Shown: positions 11,290 to 22,040 of the stretch, in pieces | How positions within the stretch are numbered: position 1 is the stretch's first letter | Layout: each line of letters begins with the position of its first letter | Origin: Monodelphis domestica | Taxonomy: Eukaryota; Chordata; Mammalia; Didelphimorphia; Didelphidae | DNA length: 64,000 nucleotides | Direction: 5' to 3' | Assembly (NCBI RefSeq): GCF_027887165.1 | Contig: NC_077234.1 | Location: 166,373,877-166,437,876, forward strand | Program-made: the position numbers and the translations under genes | Notes under the pieces: generated by a model | Seen by the model: the letters and a program-made list of their open reading frames with translations, nothing else | What the model was told of the DNA's origin: nothing | Databases searched by the model: none

Positions 11290-12375
11290 TAGAGAAAGTC
11301 CCATAGAGTCCAGAACCAGAATCCACCATCAGGCCCTTGATTACTGGAGCTTGCACGGCTTGCATTCCCCCAGTATAGCAAAAACACTGAGACAATAAAA
11401 GGATCAGAAATAAACCTATACCGTCTAAGAGTGAGAGAGGGCACAGAACCTGCCCCTGGCATGAAGTTCCAATCAAAAAACTGAAGCAGGAAATAAGTAA
11501 AACAAAAGAAAACCCTAAAAACAAAATTAAATACTATGGGTTAAAAGAAGTCCAAAAGAAGTAAACTCAAAAAAAAAGAAATACCAGCAATCAAGTAAAG
11601 CATCAGAGGGGGAAAAAAAAACTACCCTGGATGCAAGGAAAATAAGAAGGGCCAGAAGAAATAAAGAAATTAAAAACTAAATTAGTGCTCTTAACTTAAA
11701 AACTGGCAGAAGAACAAATAGCATGAAGGAAGAAAACTTTATCCAATTATAAACTCCCTAATAAATAGAATAGTGCAATCAGAACTCAGTAACTCCATGA
11801 TATGGATAAAAAAAAATAAAAGAAATATAAGCCATCTACTATCAAAAACAAGTGGCCTGGAAAACAAGTCAAGGAGAAATAATTTTACAATAATCAAACT
11901 CTGAAAATCATGACCATAAAAGAAAAAAATCTGAAAGCCATATCAAAATAAATCACAAAAAAAATTCATGCTTATTAGAACCAGAGGGTAAAATGAAAAG
12001 AGAATCTACCAGTCACCTCATTTTTAAAAAATTCAAAAGGAAGAGATTATAAGAAAAATATAGAACTTCCAAACTCACCCCAAAAAATGTTGCAAGCAGT
12101 TAGGAAAAAAGGAGTCTAAGTACCAAAAAAATATGTGCACACACACAAAACATAGAATAGCAACTATATAAAGGGTAAGAAATCTTAAAATGTTATTTCT
12201 AAATCTTAACAAGTAAGGAAATTTTGCCCTGCATGACTGAGTATAAACCCACAGAAGGAAAATGGACCTTTGATAGAACAGAGAACTTTAAAGCATTAAG
12301 ATGAATAGCTAAAAAGAAACTCTGACATAAAAACACAGGAATTAAAGGAAACCTAGAAAGGCAAATACAACTGAG
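11290..12375 (+). mobile_element. Old L1 fragment, 5' region and ORF1
   Basis: The landmarks CTCTGAAAATCATGACCATAAAAG, TTAGAACCAGAGGGTAAAATG, AATCTACCAGTCACCTC, TTGCAAGCAGTTAGG, CTGCATGACTGAGTATAA and AGAACTTTAAAGCATT follow the order of marsupial L1 ORF1. The reading frame is heavily decayed. The stretch before 11600 is probably 5' UTR, which is less certain. It is unrelated in age to the L1 at 16795. Confidence 0.6.
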
Positions 12376-12389
12376 CACTTGGAAGACAC

Positions 12390-12660
12390 TAACCTTTCCA
12401 ATTTCTGAAAGAAGTCTTTCCTAATCCCCACTAATATTAATGTCTTCCCAATAAGATGATCTCCAATTTATCCTGTACATACCTTATTTGTGTATAGTTA
12501 TATGCAGATTGTCTTCCATTAATACTGTGAGCTCCTTGAAAGCAAAGACTATTTTTACCATAACTCTGACTCCTCAGTGCTTAGTACAATTCCTGGTACA
12601 CAAAAGGTGATTATTAAGTTTTACTTGTTGATATGACTAAATGCTGATGAAATGCTTATG
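12390..12660 (+). repeat. L2 LINE 3' end
   Basis: ACTGTGAGCTCCTTGAAAGCAAAGAC, then TCCTCAGTGCTTAGTACAATTCC, then AAGGTGATTATTAAGT reproduce the L2 terminus (GTAAGCTCCTTGAGGGCAGGGAC..AGCACAGTGCCTGG..AATAAAT). Confidence 0.75.
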
Positions 12661-12764
12661 TAGTATACTAGCAGAGAGAGCAGAAACAAAAGTCCTTCAG
12701 AATCCTAACATCTTTGCAAAGATGGCATGCTTAAAGAATCCTAGAATGAAAAATTAATTGAAAT

Positions 12765-13115
12765 AAAAACATAGCAATGTCAAAGGATATAAAATACATC
12801 CATCTAAATTATCACCATTTCTGTCAAATCCAAAGGAGGAAACAGAAAGAGAAATTCCATCTAAAATAATTACAAAATATCTTATGTACTTAGAAGACAC
12901 ACATAAGTACTACATGGATACAACCACAAAACAATCATAATACTAATAAAGATAGATCTAAGTAACTGAAGAAATATTATTTGCTTATATATAAGCCATG
13001 CCAATATAATAAAAATGACAATACTACCTATATTTATTTTACTTATACAATGTCAATGCTACCATCTTCAAGAGATTCACAGAGAGAATTAAAATTCAAA
13101 AACATGGGACCCTGA
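12765..13115 (+). mobile_element. Old L1 ORF2 fragment
   Basis: GAGAAATTCCATCTAAAATAA, CCATGCCAATATAATAAAAATGAC and AATACTACCTATATTTATTTTACTTA parallel the young L1 ORF2 text (GCCAATATAATAAAAATGACC..). The copy is diverged and internally deleted. Confidence 0.6.
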
Positions 13116-13560
13116 TGTGATTTTTTTTCTTTTTTGGTTTTAGTAGGAAGAAAAAAAGGAAGGGAAAAGGAATGATGTACATTAGCAAAGCAGAGTGAGG
13201 AACAAGGGAAAGAAACTCACTATTTTGAATAATTTGCTCAAGAAGAAGGGTGGTAGGAAGGAGTATGGACAGGAGCCATATCTAATGATCAGACAACAAA
13301 GGGTTACAGAAACCTAACACTTGTGTACACTAGTATACACAGAATTTTGTGCAGAAATACATTTAAGTTCACCAAGGAAACAGGAAGGGTATAAGAAGTC
13401 TAAGCATCAAGAGGGAAATAAACTGCTTCAGGAGATGAAAGGGAATAAAGAGAAAAAGTTTAAGAATCAAGGATCTGGTACAGGGTTGGTCAAGACAGGA
13501 GGAAGAGACCAGTACAAACAGACTACTTGAACTACCGATTATAACTAGCATTTATATAAC
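13116..13560. other. No feature recognised
   Basis: A purine-rich stretch that may belong to L1 5' sequence, but I cannot support the assignment. Confidence 0.3.
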
Positions 13561-13690
13561 ATTTTAAGGTTTAAGGAAACCAAGACTAAGAGAGAATAAG
13601 TAATTTGCTCAGGGTCACACAACTATTAATGTTTGAAGTAGGATTTAAATTCCAGCCTTCCTCACTCCAACTCCAGAGCTCTATCTATTA
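13561..13690 (-). repeat. MIR-type SINE fragment
   Basis: TAAGTAATTTGCTCAGGGTCACAC, AACTATTAATG, GGATTTAAATTCCAGCC and CAGAGCTCTATCTATTATGC are the antisense MIR layout. Confidence 0.65.
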
Positions 13691-13694
13691 TGCA

Positions 13695-13970
13695 AACTAG
13701 GAAATTTCAAAAAGAGGAAAAAGTATAAGAGAATATAGCAGAAAGAAATTAACAATTATAAACCTGAATGGGATGAACTCAACCATTAAAAAAGGGGAGC
13801 AGAACAGATCTGAAAGAGCAATATGTTGTTTATAAGAAGCAAAGGGATCCATTCGAAGTTTAATAAGGAGCTTAAGCAAAATGTATAATGCTTCAGGCAA
13901 ATTTAAAAAAGGATTGCAATCATTAACTCAGACAAATCAGAAGTAAAAATAGATATTGTTTAAAAAACTA
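13695..13970 (+). mobile_element. Old L1 ORF2 fragment, endonuclease region
   Basis: AAACCTGAATGGGATGAACTC, CAATATGTTGTTTATAAGAAGC, TAATGCTTCAGGC and CAGACAAATCAGAAGTAAAAATAGAT match the part of L1 ORF2 that encodes the endonuclease and its flank. The fragment runs into the GGAA microsatellite. Confidence 0.6.
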
Positions 13971-13971
13971 A

Positions 13972-14080
13972 AGAAAGAAGGAAGGAAGGAAGGAAGGAAG
14001 GAAGGAAGGAAGGAAGGAAGGAAGGAAGGAAGGAAGGAAGGAAGGAAGGAAGGAAGGAAGGAAGGAAGGAGGGAGAGAGA
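13972..14080 (+). repeat. (GGAA)n microsatellite
   Basis: An almost perfect GAAG tetranucleotide repeat of more than 20 units, ending in GGGAGAGAGA. Both open frames over it (poly Lys-Glu-Gly-Arg and poly Pro-Ser-Phe-Leu) are products of the repeat. GGAA arrays can act as ETS-binding arrays, but nothing here shows that this one does. Confidence 0.97.
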
Positions 14081-14855
14081 CATAAACAGAGAGAAGTATC
14101 CACTAATGAAACATTTGTCATTAATCCTTTACCACCTTTTATCATTTCATTCTGTACAAATTCCACTTTAAAGCAGTTCATGGATCCCAAGAATTTCCCA
14201 GAGCTGACTCCAATTAGGGAAATTCTGGCCTAATTACACCATGTATTCTCACATATCTTTAACCAATGGATACATTAGATAGCAGTTTTTAAGCCTATAT
14301 TCCCAGGGAAAGATACATATCCCAAAATTGAGTGATTAATACTAACATACATATTTAAGGTACTTAAACTTTCTGATATTCAGTTTTCCTCATTTAATAA
14401 AAAAAAGAAATCAAATTTTCTTAAAAGTCTTTTTGAGTCAGATCCAAAAAAGAACTGAACAACTAAAGCATTTGCTTCCAGTATGAAAACCTGATAAGGG
14501 ACATACACAGAAAATTAAAATATATATCTACTATCCCAAACACAACATTCCCGTAGCAACTTTATATTCTTGCCTCAGGCACAAAATTAGCAAGTTACAG
14601 TCTGGCCTCAAACTCTGACATTCTAATTTAGGGACAAATCAATCTACAAACTGATTGAGTGGCAAATAACAGCTAATAGCTTTGGATTCCTTCTTTCCAG
14701 CTGCACTGTACACGATGGAACTATATAAAGAGAAAGTAAGAAAATGATCAAGGAAGTCATAGGTTCTTGGGGGAAGGTAAGGCTAGAAAGTAATTAATGT
14801 AACTTGAAATTAAAGTAGCTTTCATAGTCCATCTTAAAAATGGAGTATGAGATTT
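14081..14855. other. No feature recognised
   Basis: AT-rich sequence without supportable exon or repeat family. Confidence 0.4.
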
Positions 14856-15050
14856 GATTTCAAATCCTATTCATGATAATTGCCTATCTCAAGGAAGTTG
14901 TCTCTCTGAGCCTGTTCCCTCCTATGTAAAAGAGGGATAATAAAATCTTTAGTACCTATTTCAAAAGGGTTATTGTGAGGTCCAAGAAAATAGTAAATAA
15001 ATATCTGCAAATTATAAAACGGTACATAATGCTATCAACTTTTAGGCTTG
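14856..15050 (+). repeat. MIR-type SINE
   Basis: TTTGATTTCAAATCCTATTC, CTCTGAGCCTGTTCCCTCC, GTAAAAGAGGGATAATAAAATC and GGGTTATTGTGAGGTCCAAG follow the MIR sense order. Confidence 0.65.
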
Positions 15051-15589
15051 TTTTTCTCATCTCCTCACTTCTGATATCTCTGGGTATATATATTTCCTGT
15101 GTTTGTGCTTTGGTCACCAAATACTTAACATGCTACAATCTGGGACTACAGTGACAACTTAATTAAAAAATTATTCCCCTGGATTGGAACTCGTACCTTT
15201 CCATTCCAAAGTCTTAGTATTTTTAGCTAGTCTTCCATTGTTGCCTGTAGGGAAAAAAATAAAACCAATGTTCTTTTATCAAGTTTCATCCATTCTTTTT
15301 CTCCTAGACAAGTAATGACTCTTTCCAATTCTGACCGCCCCAAAACTACCAAAAACTATTTATTTTTCCATAGAGAATAAAAGCACTCTAGGCTAGTGTC
15401 TCCTTAAAGCAGGAATTCTCAACTTTTTGAGTGTTATAGACCCTTTTGGCAGTTTGCAGACGAGTACGCACCCATTCTCTGAATAATGTTTTAAAACCTT
15501 TGAATGCCAAATTTCAGTTACTGGTGAGCGAAAACAAAGATGTTTTGTTTTGTTTTGATTTGTTTTGTTTTTCCCCAACCAAAGTCATA

Positions 15590-16065
15590 GGCCCTCCCTT
15601 AAACCTGGGCCCCGCCGCCCCGGAAATCTTATCAACCGATCAGAAAAGGAATGAAGGACTTTAAAAGAAGCAAAGGCTGCTGGAAAAAAAAAGTAAGTGA
15701 AGGTTGGAGGGAGGGGACAGGAGGCGGGGAAATACATGCCTTTCCCCCATCACGAGTCAGGGAGCGCTTCCTGACCATGGAGGGGAGAGGGAGAACCGAG
15801 GAGCCACTAGGGCAGAAAGAGAGAGGAGAGCATAAAACCAGATAATCACGCACCAGGTCCCTGGGCTCAGACTCTAGCCCAGCTCTCACTTCCTTTCCGC
15901 CGCCTGGTTCGCGCACGCACGCGCGCACGCAAGCCTACGTCCCCTGCCCCTCCTCCACCCCAAGGAGCGTTGACCCCAGCCTATGGGTAGACAGCTGAAG
16001 CTCGAGCGTGGCCCCACCCCTGTTGGAGATCTTGCGGAGACAGACGTGGACTGCGCAGGCTTCCT
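15590..16065 (-). promoter_or_regulatory. CpG-rich block, candidate promoter (possibly of GGACT)
   Basis: Roughly two dozen CpGs fall in about 480 bp, against a CpG-poor window. The densest part (15896-15945) holds GCGCACGCACGCGCGCACGC, close to NRF1-type GCGCATGCGC half-sites. ETS-type ACTTCCTTTCCGCC lies at 15886-15900 and CTGCGCAGG at 16050. No TATA box is obvious, which fits a CpG-type promoter. Orientation is inferred. In human the gene downstream of TMTC4 on the same strand is GGACT, whose first exon is non-coding and far from its single coding exon. The block lies about 16 kb past the TMTC4 stop, which fits that layout. It could instead serve a lncRNA or a bidirectional pair. Confidence 0.5.
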
Positions 16066-16780
16066 GGATGTCTGTTGGAACCCGTAGAGCTTTGGGTTTT
16101 GTTCTCCTTTCTGTACATAGAGATACTCTCATGAAGACTGTGTTATTCCTAATAAACATCTTTACTGTATTAAAGTTATATGATCAGCTAAATTGCTAGC
16201 AATAAAGGGGAAAACAGGAAAGGGGTGACTGGAGAACACTAGGAGAGGTAAAGTAGGAACTGCAATCGATTGCCAGTCTACCCTAGAAAATGTTTGGCTA
16301 CCCGGAATGGGCAGTGATATTATCTTCCATCAAAGAGCTGGAATTTTAAAGCTCGGTGTCAGTCGTTTGAAGACTCCCTCCTAAGGATGCCTGCTTAATG
16401 GCTTTATCTTTTCAATCACTGCTGGAAGTGCTCCAAGAAGAGGTCACCTGAAGCCAAGACATCCCTGAAGAGCTCGTGAGCCCCAATTATGGGGACAGGA
16501 AAAGGGCGAAAAGAGAAGAATTAGACATTCCCCTGTTGATACGCTTACTCTTGCAAAACTTGCCTATTTACTCTGGAAACTCCTCGGGTGAAGTCGAATC
16601 CCTTAAAAAGGCAAAACATCAAAAGAAATTCAACACGAAAATTCTAATTCTACTAACATGTATACTTTATGCTTGACACTTCTCTCATTTTAATTTTGAG
16701 ACTTACATGTATGGACTGCTTTAAGATTTTTAATATCCTGAGGAAAAAAAGCAAAAAGATCAACTTCATATACACCAATA
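16066..16780. other. Flank between CpG block and L1
   Basis: CpG density falls off after 16100. Sequence looks unique, with moderate GC to 16600 and AT-rich after. It ends at the L1 target site. If the promoter is minus-strand, this is upstream regulatory territory. If plus-strand, it would be first-exon or intron sequence. Confidence 0.4.
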
Positions 16781-19700
16781 AAAATTACTATAGAGAGGAA
16801 AATGACAATGGCGAAACATCCTTTCAAACCTTTTGGGATGCAGCCAAAGCGGTAATCAGAGGCAAATTCATATCCCTGAAAGCTCATATTAACAAACAAG
16901 GGAGAGCAGAGATTAATCAATTGGAAATGCAATTGAAAAAACTCGAAAGCGATCAAATTAAAAACCCCCAGCAGAAAACCAAATTAGAAATCCTAAAAAT
17001 TAAGGGAGAAATTAATAAAATCGAAAGTGATAGAACTATTGATTTAATAAATAAGACAAGAAGCTGGTACTTTGAAAAAACAAACAAAATAGACAAAGTA
17101 CTGGTCAATCTAATTAAAAAAAGGAAGGAAGAAAAGCAAATTCACAGCATTAAAGATGAAAAGGGGGACAGCACCTCCAATGAGGAGGAAATTAAGGCAA
17201 TCATTAGAAATTACTTTGCCCAATTATATGGCAATAAATACACCAATTTAGGAGAAATGGATGAATATATACAAAAATACAAACTGCCTAGACTAACAGA
17301 AGAGGAAATAGAATTCTTAAATAATCCCATATCAGAAATTGAAATCCATCAAGCCATCAAAGAACTTCCTAAGAAAAAATCCCCAGGGCCTGATGGATTC
17401 ACCTGTGAATTCTATCAAACATTCAGAGAACAGTTGACCCCAATACTATACAAACTATTTGACATAATAAGCAAAGAGGGAGTTCTACCAAACTCCTTTT
17501 ACGACACAAACATGGTACTGATTCCAAAACCAGGCAGGTCAAAAACAGAGAAAGAAAACTATAGACCAATCTCCCTAATGAATATAGATGCAAAAATTTT
17601 AAATAGGATACTAGCAAAAAGACTCCAGCAAGTGATCAGAAGGATCATTCACCATGATCAAGTAGGATTCATACCAGGGATGCAGGGCTGGTTCAACATT
17701 AGGAAAACCATCCACATAATTGACCACATCAACAAGCAAACTAGCAAGAACCACATGATTATCTCAATAGATGCAGAAAAAGCCTTTGATAAAATACAAC
17801 ACCCATTCCTATTAAAAACACTAGAAAGCATAGGAATAGAAGGGTCATTCCTAAAAATAATAAACAGTATATATCTAAAACCAACAGCTAATATCATCTG
17901 CAATGGGGATAAACTAGATGCATTCCCAATAAGATCAGGAGTGAAACAAGGATGCCCATTATCACCTCTACTATTTGACATTGTACTAGAAACACTAGCA
18001 GTAGCAATTAGAGAAGATAAAGAAATTGAAGGTATCAGAATAGGCAAGGAGGAGACCAAGTTATCACTCTTTGCGGATGACATGATGGTCTACTTAAAGA
18101 ATCCTAGAGATTCAACCAAAAAGCTAATTGAAATAATCAACAACTTTAGCAAAGTTGCAGGATACAAAATAAACCCACATAAATCATCAGCTTTTCTATA
18201 TATCTCCAACACAGCTCAGCAGCAAGAACTAGAAAGAGAAATCCCATTCAAAATCACCTTAGACAAAATAAAATACCTAGGAATCTATCTCCCAAGACAA
18301 ACACAGGAACTATATGAACACAACTACAAAACACTCGCCACACAACTAAAACTAGACTTGAACAATTGGAAAAACATTAACTGCTCATGGATAGGACGAG
18401 CCAATATAATAAAAATGACCATCCTACCCAAACTTATTTATCTATTTAGTGCCATACCCATTGAACTACCAAAATACTTCTTCACTGATTTAGAAAAAAC
18501 CATAACAAAGTTCATTTGGAAGAACAAAAGATCAAGGATATCCAGGGAATTAATGAAAAAAAACACATATGATGGGGGCCTTGCAGTCCCTGACCTAAAA
18601 CTATATTACAAAGCAGCAGTCATCAAAACAATTTGGTACTGGCTAAGAAACAGAAAGGAAGATCAGTGGAATAGACTGGGGGAAAACGACCTCAGCAAGA
18701 CAGTATACGATAAACCCAAAGATCCCAGCTTTTGGGACAAAAATCCACTATTCGATAAAAACTGCTGGGAAAATTGGAAGACAGTGTGGGAGAGACTAGG
18801 AATAGATCAACACCTCACACCCTACACCAAGATAAATTCAAAATGGGTGAGTGACTTAAACATAAAGAAGGAAACCATAAGTAAATTGGGTAAACACAGA
18901 ATAGTATACATGTCAGACCTTTGGGAGGGGAAAGGCTTTAAAACCAAGCAAGATATAGAAAGAATCACAAAATGTAAAATAAATAATTTTGACTACATCA
19001 AACTAAAAAGCTTTTGTACAAACAAAACCAATATAACTAAAATCAGAAGGGAAACAACAAATTGGGAAAAAATCTTCATAGAAACCTCTGACAAAGGTTT
19101 AATTACTCATATTTATAATGAGCTAAATCAATTGTACAAAAAATCAAGCCATTCTCCAATTGATAAATGGGCAAGGGAAATGGATAGGCAGTTCTCAGAT
19201 AAAGAAATCAAAACTATTAACAAGCACATGAAGAAGTGTTCTACATCTCTTATAATCAGAGAGATGCAAATCAAAACAACTCTGAGGTATCACCTCACAC
19301 CTAGCAGATTGGCTAACATAACAGCAAAGGAAAGTAATGAATGCTGGAGGGGATGTGGCAAAGTAGGGACATTAATTCATTGCTGGTGGAGTTGTGAACT
19401 GATCCAACCATTTTGGAGGGCAATTTGGAACTATGCCCAAAGGGCGACAAAAGAATATCTACCCTTTGACCCAGCCATAGCACTGCTGGGTCTGTACCCC
19501 AAAGAGATAATGGACACAAAGACTTGTACAAAAATATTCATAGCTGCGCTCTTTGTGGTGGCCCAAAACTGGAAAACGAGGGGATGCCCATCAATTGGGG
19601 AATGGCTGAACAAACTGTGGTATATGTTGGTGATGGAATACTATTGTGCTCAAAGGAATAATAAAGTGGAGAAGTTCCATGGAGACTGGAACAACCTCCA

Positions 19701-19782
19701 GGAAGTGATGCAGAGCGAGAGGAGCAGAACCAGGAGAACATTGTACACAGAGACTAATACACTGTGGTATAATCGAACGTAA
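16669..19782 (+). CDS. L1 ORF2 protein, C-terminal 995 residues fused to 42 flank-encoded residues
   Basis: One unbroken frame of 1037 codons. Codons 1-42 come from flanking DNA. From codon 43 it is L1 ORF2 starting after the endonuclease domain. Visible parts: reverse-transcriptase motifs [62 protein letters not shown] and the catalytic FADDM (D470 and D471); thumb-like text [10 protein letters not shown]; and the C-terminal Cys-rich motif C-x3-C-x7-H-x4-C at about residues 892-909 ([18 protein letters not shown]). Human ORF2p is about 1275 residues, so about one fifth, the whole nicking endonuclease, is absent. The frame has stayed open only because the insertion is recent. The in-frame ATG at 16669 is a coincidence of the landing site, and no sign shows that it is translated. 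Confidence 0.9.
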   Translation: MLDTSLILILRLTCMDCFKIFNILRKKSKKINFIYTNKNYYREENDNGETSFQTFWDAAKAVIRGKFISLKAHINKQGRAEINQLEMQLKKLESDQIKNPQQKTKLEILKIKGEINKIESDRTIDLINKTRSWYFEKTNKIDKVLVNLIKKRKEEKQIHSIKDEKGDSTSNEEEIKAIIRNYFAQLYGNKYTNLGEMDEYIQKYKLPRLTEEEIEFLNNPISEIEIHQAIKELPKKKSPGPDGFTCEFYQTFREQLTPILYKLFDIISKEGVLPNSFYDTNMVLIPKPGRSKTEKENYRPISLMNIDAKILNRILAKRLQQVIRRIIHHDQVGFIPGMQGWFNIRKTIHIIDHINKQTSKNHMIISIDAEKAFDKIQHPFLLKTLESIGIEGSFLKIINSIYLKPTANIICNGDKLDAFPIRSGVKQGCPLSPLLFDIVLETLAVAIREDKEIEGIRIGKEETKLSLFADDMMVYLKNPRDSTKKLIEIINNFSKVAGYKINPHKSSAFLYISNTAQQQELEREIPFKITLDKIKYLGIYLPRQTQELYEHNYKTLATQLKLDLNNWKNINCSWIGRANIIKMTILPKLIYLFSAIPIELPKYFFTDLEKTITKFIWKNKRSRISRELMKKNTYDGGLAVPDLKLYYKAAVIKTIWYWLRNRKEDQWNRLGENDLSKTVYDKPKDPSFWDKNPLFDKNCWENWKTVWERLGIDQHLTPYTKINSKWVSDLNIKKETISKLGKHRIVYMSDLWEGKGFKTKQDIERITKCKINNFDYIKLKSFCTNKTNITKIRRETTNWEKIFIETSDKGLITHIYNELNQLYKKSSHSPIDKWAREMDRQFSDKEIKTINKHMKKCSTSLIIREMQIKTTLRYHLTPSRLANITAKESNECWRGCGKVGTLIHCWWSCELIQPFWRAIWNYAQRATKEYLPFDPAIALLGLYPKEIMDTKTCTKIFIAALFVVAQNWKTRGCPSIGEWLNKLWYMLVMEYYCAQRNNKVEKFHGDWNNLQEVMQSERSRTRRTLYTETNTLWYNRT
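16781..16794 (+). repeat. L1 target-site duplication, 5' copy
   Basis: AAAATTACTATAGA, identical to 20127-20140. The empty site would read ...CCAATAAAAATTACTATAGA followed by ACCCAGG. Confidence 0.92.
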
Positions 19783-20126
19783 TGGACTTCTCCATTAGGG
19801 GCGGTGTAATGTCCCTGAACAACTTGCAGGGACCCAGGAGAAAAAAACACCATTCATAAGCAAAGGATAAACTATGGGAGTGGAAACACCGAGAAAAAGC
19901 AACTGCCTGAATACAGAGGTTGAGGGGACATGACAGAGGATAGACTTTAAATGAACACTCTAATGCAAATACTATCAACAAAGCAATGGGTTCAAATCAA
20001 GAAAACATCTAATGCCCAGTGGACTTACGCGTCGGCTATGGGGGGTGGGGGGGAGGAAAAGAAAATGATCTATGTCTTTAACGAATAATGCTTGGAAATG
20101 ATCAAATAAAATATATTTAAAAAAAA
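16795..20126 (+). mobile_element. Young 5'-truncated L1 retrotransposon
   Basis: The element runs from GAGGAAAATGACAATGGCG (inside ORF2) through the ORF2 stop at 19780-19782 and a 3' UTR with a G-rich tract (20040-20057) to an AATAAAATATATTT end and a short A tail. It is flanked by a perfect 14-bp duplication AAAATTACTATAGA (16781-16794 and 20127-20140), which merges with the A tail so that one more A may belong. These are standard marks of target-primed reverse transcription. The duplication begins with AAAA, as expected for the L1 nick site. It lacks the 5' UTR, ORF1 and the endonuclease, so it cannot move itself. It lies about 730 bp from the CpG block. Confidence 0.93.
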
Positions 20127-20140
20127 AAAATTACTATAGA
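20127..20140 (+). repeat. L1 target-site duplication, 3' copy
   Basis: AAAATTACTATAGA directly after the A tail, identical to 16781-16794. Confidence 0.92.
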
Positions 20141-20505
20141 ACCCAGGAGGCGAGGAGGTAGAATAAATATCAATAACAGGCTGAAACTATATCATGATCT
20201 TCATTTGTACACAATGAGGGAAGCACTCTTGGTTTACACATTGGCCTTTGGAGTCAACTACCCACATATGCGTTCTTTTAACCCCACCCCCACCCCCACA
20301 ATTCTTATTTACTTTGTCTAATAAAGGTTTTTGCTACTTCCTTTCCTCTAATCAGAAAATGTGGAAGAGAGACATCTGGAAAATGAAGAACTCCTCATAG
20401 ATCCTCCATTTAAGGAAAGATCCCAAGGCAGTCATCTATCTCATTATTTGTTTCTTCCCTACACTCTGACAGTATTTCCTGGGCAGCAGACTCATCCTTC
20501 CACTG
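20141..20505. other. Flank after the L1, nothing recognised
   Basis: A short CCCCAC run at 20281-20299 is the only structure seen. Confidence 0.4.
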
Positions 20506-21185
20506 GTATGTCTATAGCCCCAAAGAGATCAAAATAAATGGGAAAGGACCCACATTAAAATATTTTATAGCAGCTCTTTTTATGATAACTTGGAACTGAA
20601 AATTAAGGTAATTCTCATCAATTGGGGTAATAACTGTACAAATTATGGCATATGAATGTAATTCTGATCTGGTCTGGTCTAACATGGAGCTTGCTATGTC
20701 CTTTAGCACATGTTTAGTGGTCACTTTTTCCATGTTACTGTGCCATATGAAATGATGGGGTCATTTTCAGAAAAAGTTGGGAAGACATGCATTAGCTAAT
20801 ACAAAGGAAAATAAATAGAACCATGAGAATAATTTACAAAGAAACAACATTCTTTGGACAAACACCTTTAAAAGGCTTAAGAACTCTGATCAACACAAAG
20901 AACAACCAGGATTCCAGAGAACTTATAGTAAACTCCACCCATCTTCTGAGAAGACAAGATTCAGATTGAAGCATATTTTTAAACATGCTCAATGAAAGAA
21001 GTTGCTTTGATTAAATATGCATATTTATTATAAGCATTTTGTTTTTCTTTCTTTTTGGAAGGAGGAGAGAAAATAGATTATAATTCATTGAAAAAATTTT
21101 TAATTGAAGGGGAAAATGAATGGTTTATTTTTATTATGCTATCTTTTATACTGCTTCTTGTATACAAATAAAAGTTAGTAAAACA
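20506..21185 (+). mobile_element. Old L1 3' end fragment
   Basis: TAGCCCCAAAGAGATCAAAA, TAGCAGCTCTTTTTATGATAAC, TTCTCATCAATTGGGG, TATGAAATGATGGGGTCATTTTCAG-type text and AGATTCAGATTGAAGCATATT match the ORF2 C-terminus and 3' UTR of an older L1 subfamily, ending in AATAAAAGTTAGTAAAA. The frame is decayed. Confidence 0.65.
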
Positions 21186-21494
21186 CTTTAGCCTTGTTCC
21201 CATCATCCATCTTTCTACCATTACATATCACCCAAAATTCTGATTCTTCAAATGTCAGAATTCTAACCACATATAATAGCATCACTGAAAGAATATCAAT
21301 GTTTTAAAAGTGGACTTTGGTGGAACAGAACTTGGAATTATTGGGAGCCTTATTCCATTTTCCAGATTCAATTCAGTATGTTCCCCTTCTGTCAATTCAG
21401 GGTTGTACAGGTCACTATTTGTCTATTGTGAGCCCTTGGAAGTATGGGGTTACCAGGCTGCCTAAAGGACAAATCAGCCCAGGTCAGAAACTGA

Positions 21495-22040
21495 GTAGGT
21501 CTTATCATTTCTTATAGCACAATAATATTCCATTATCAGCATGTACCACAATTCGTTCAGCCATTCCTCAATTGATGGACATCCCCTCAATTTCTAATTC
21601 TTTGCCACCCAAAAAGAGCAGTTATAAATATTTTTGTACAAATGGGTCCTTTCTCCTTTTTAAAATTATCTCTTTGAGATACAGACCCAGTAGTGGTATT
21701 ACCAGATCAAAGTGTACCACTCTTTTGTCTGTAACAGTTTTATAGCCCTTTAGTTATAGTTCCAAATTGGCCTCCAGAATGGTTAGATCAGTTCACAACA
21801 TCAACAACAATGCATTAGTGTCCCAATTTTGCCATATCCCATCCAACATTTACTAATTTCCTTTTCTGCCATATTGGCCAATCTGATAGGTGTGAGGTGG
21901 TACCTCAGAGTTGTTTTAATTTGCATTTCTCTAATCAAGAGTGATTTAGGATATTTTTTCATATGATTATTGATGGCTTTGATTACTTCATTGGAAAACT
22001 GCTTGTTCAAATCCTTTGTCAATTGGGGAATTGGTTTGTA
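21495..22040 (-). mobile_element. L1 ORF2 C-terminal fragment, antisense
   Basis: Plus-strand text CAATAATATTCCATTATCAGC, CATTCCTCAATTGATGGAC, TTTGCCACCCAAAAAGAGC and GTGTGAGGTGGTACCTCAG is the reverse complement of L1 ORF2. The minus strand still reads [19 protein letters not shown] and CWMGYGKIGTLMHC, so one Cys of the CCHC motif has become Tyr. Both ends are cut. Confidence 0.85.

Noticed and set aside
13956-14190. Open frames on both strands over the GGAA array
   Set aside because: They are translations of a tetranucleotide microsatellite, with no other protein content.
15632-16199. Several open frames of 60-98 codons in the CpG-rich block
   Set aside because: High GC lengthens chance frames here. 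None resembles a known protein or GGACT, and their overlap on both strands argues against coding.
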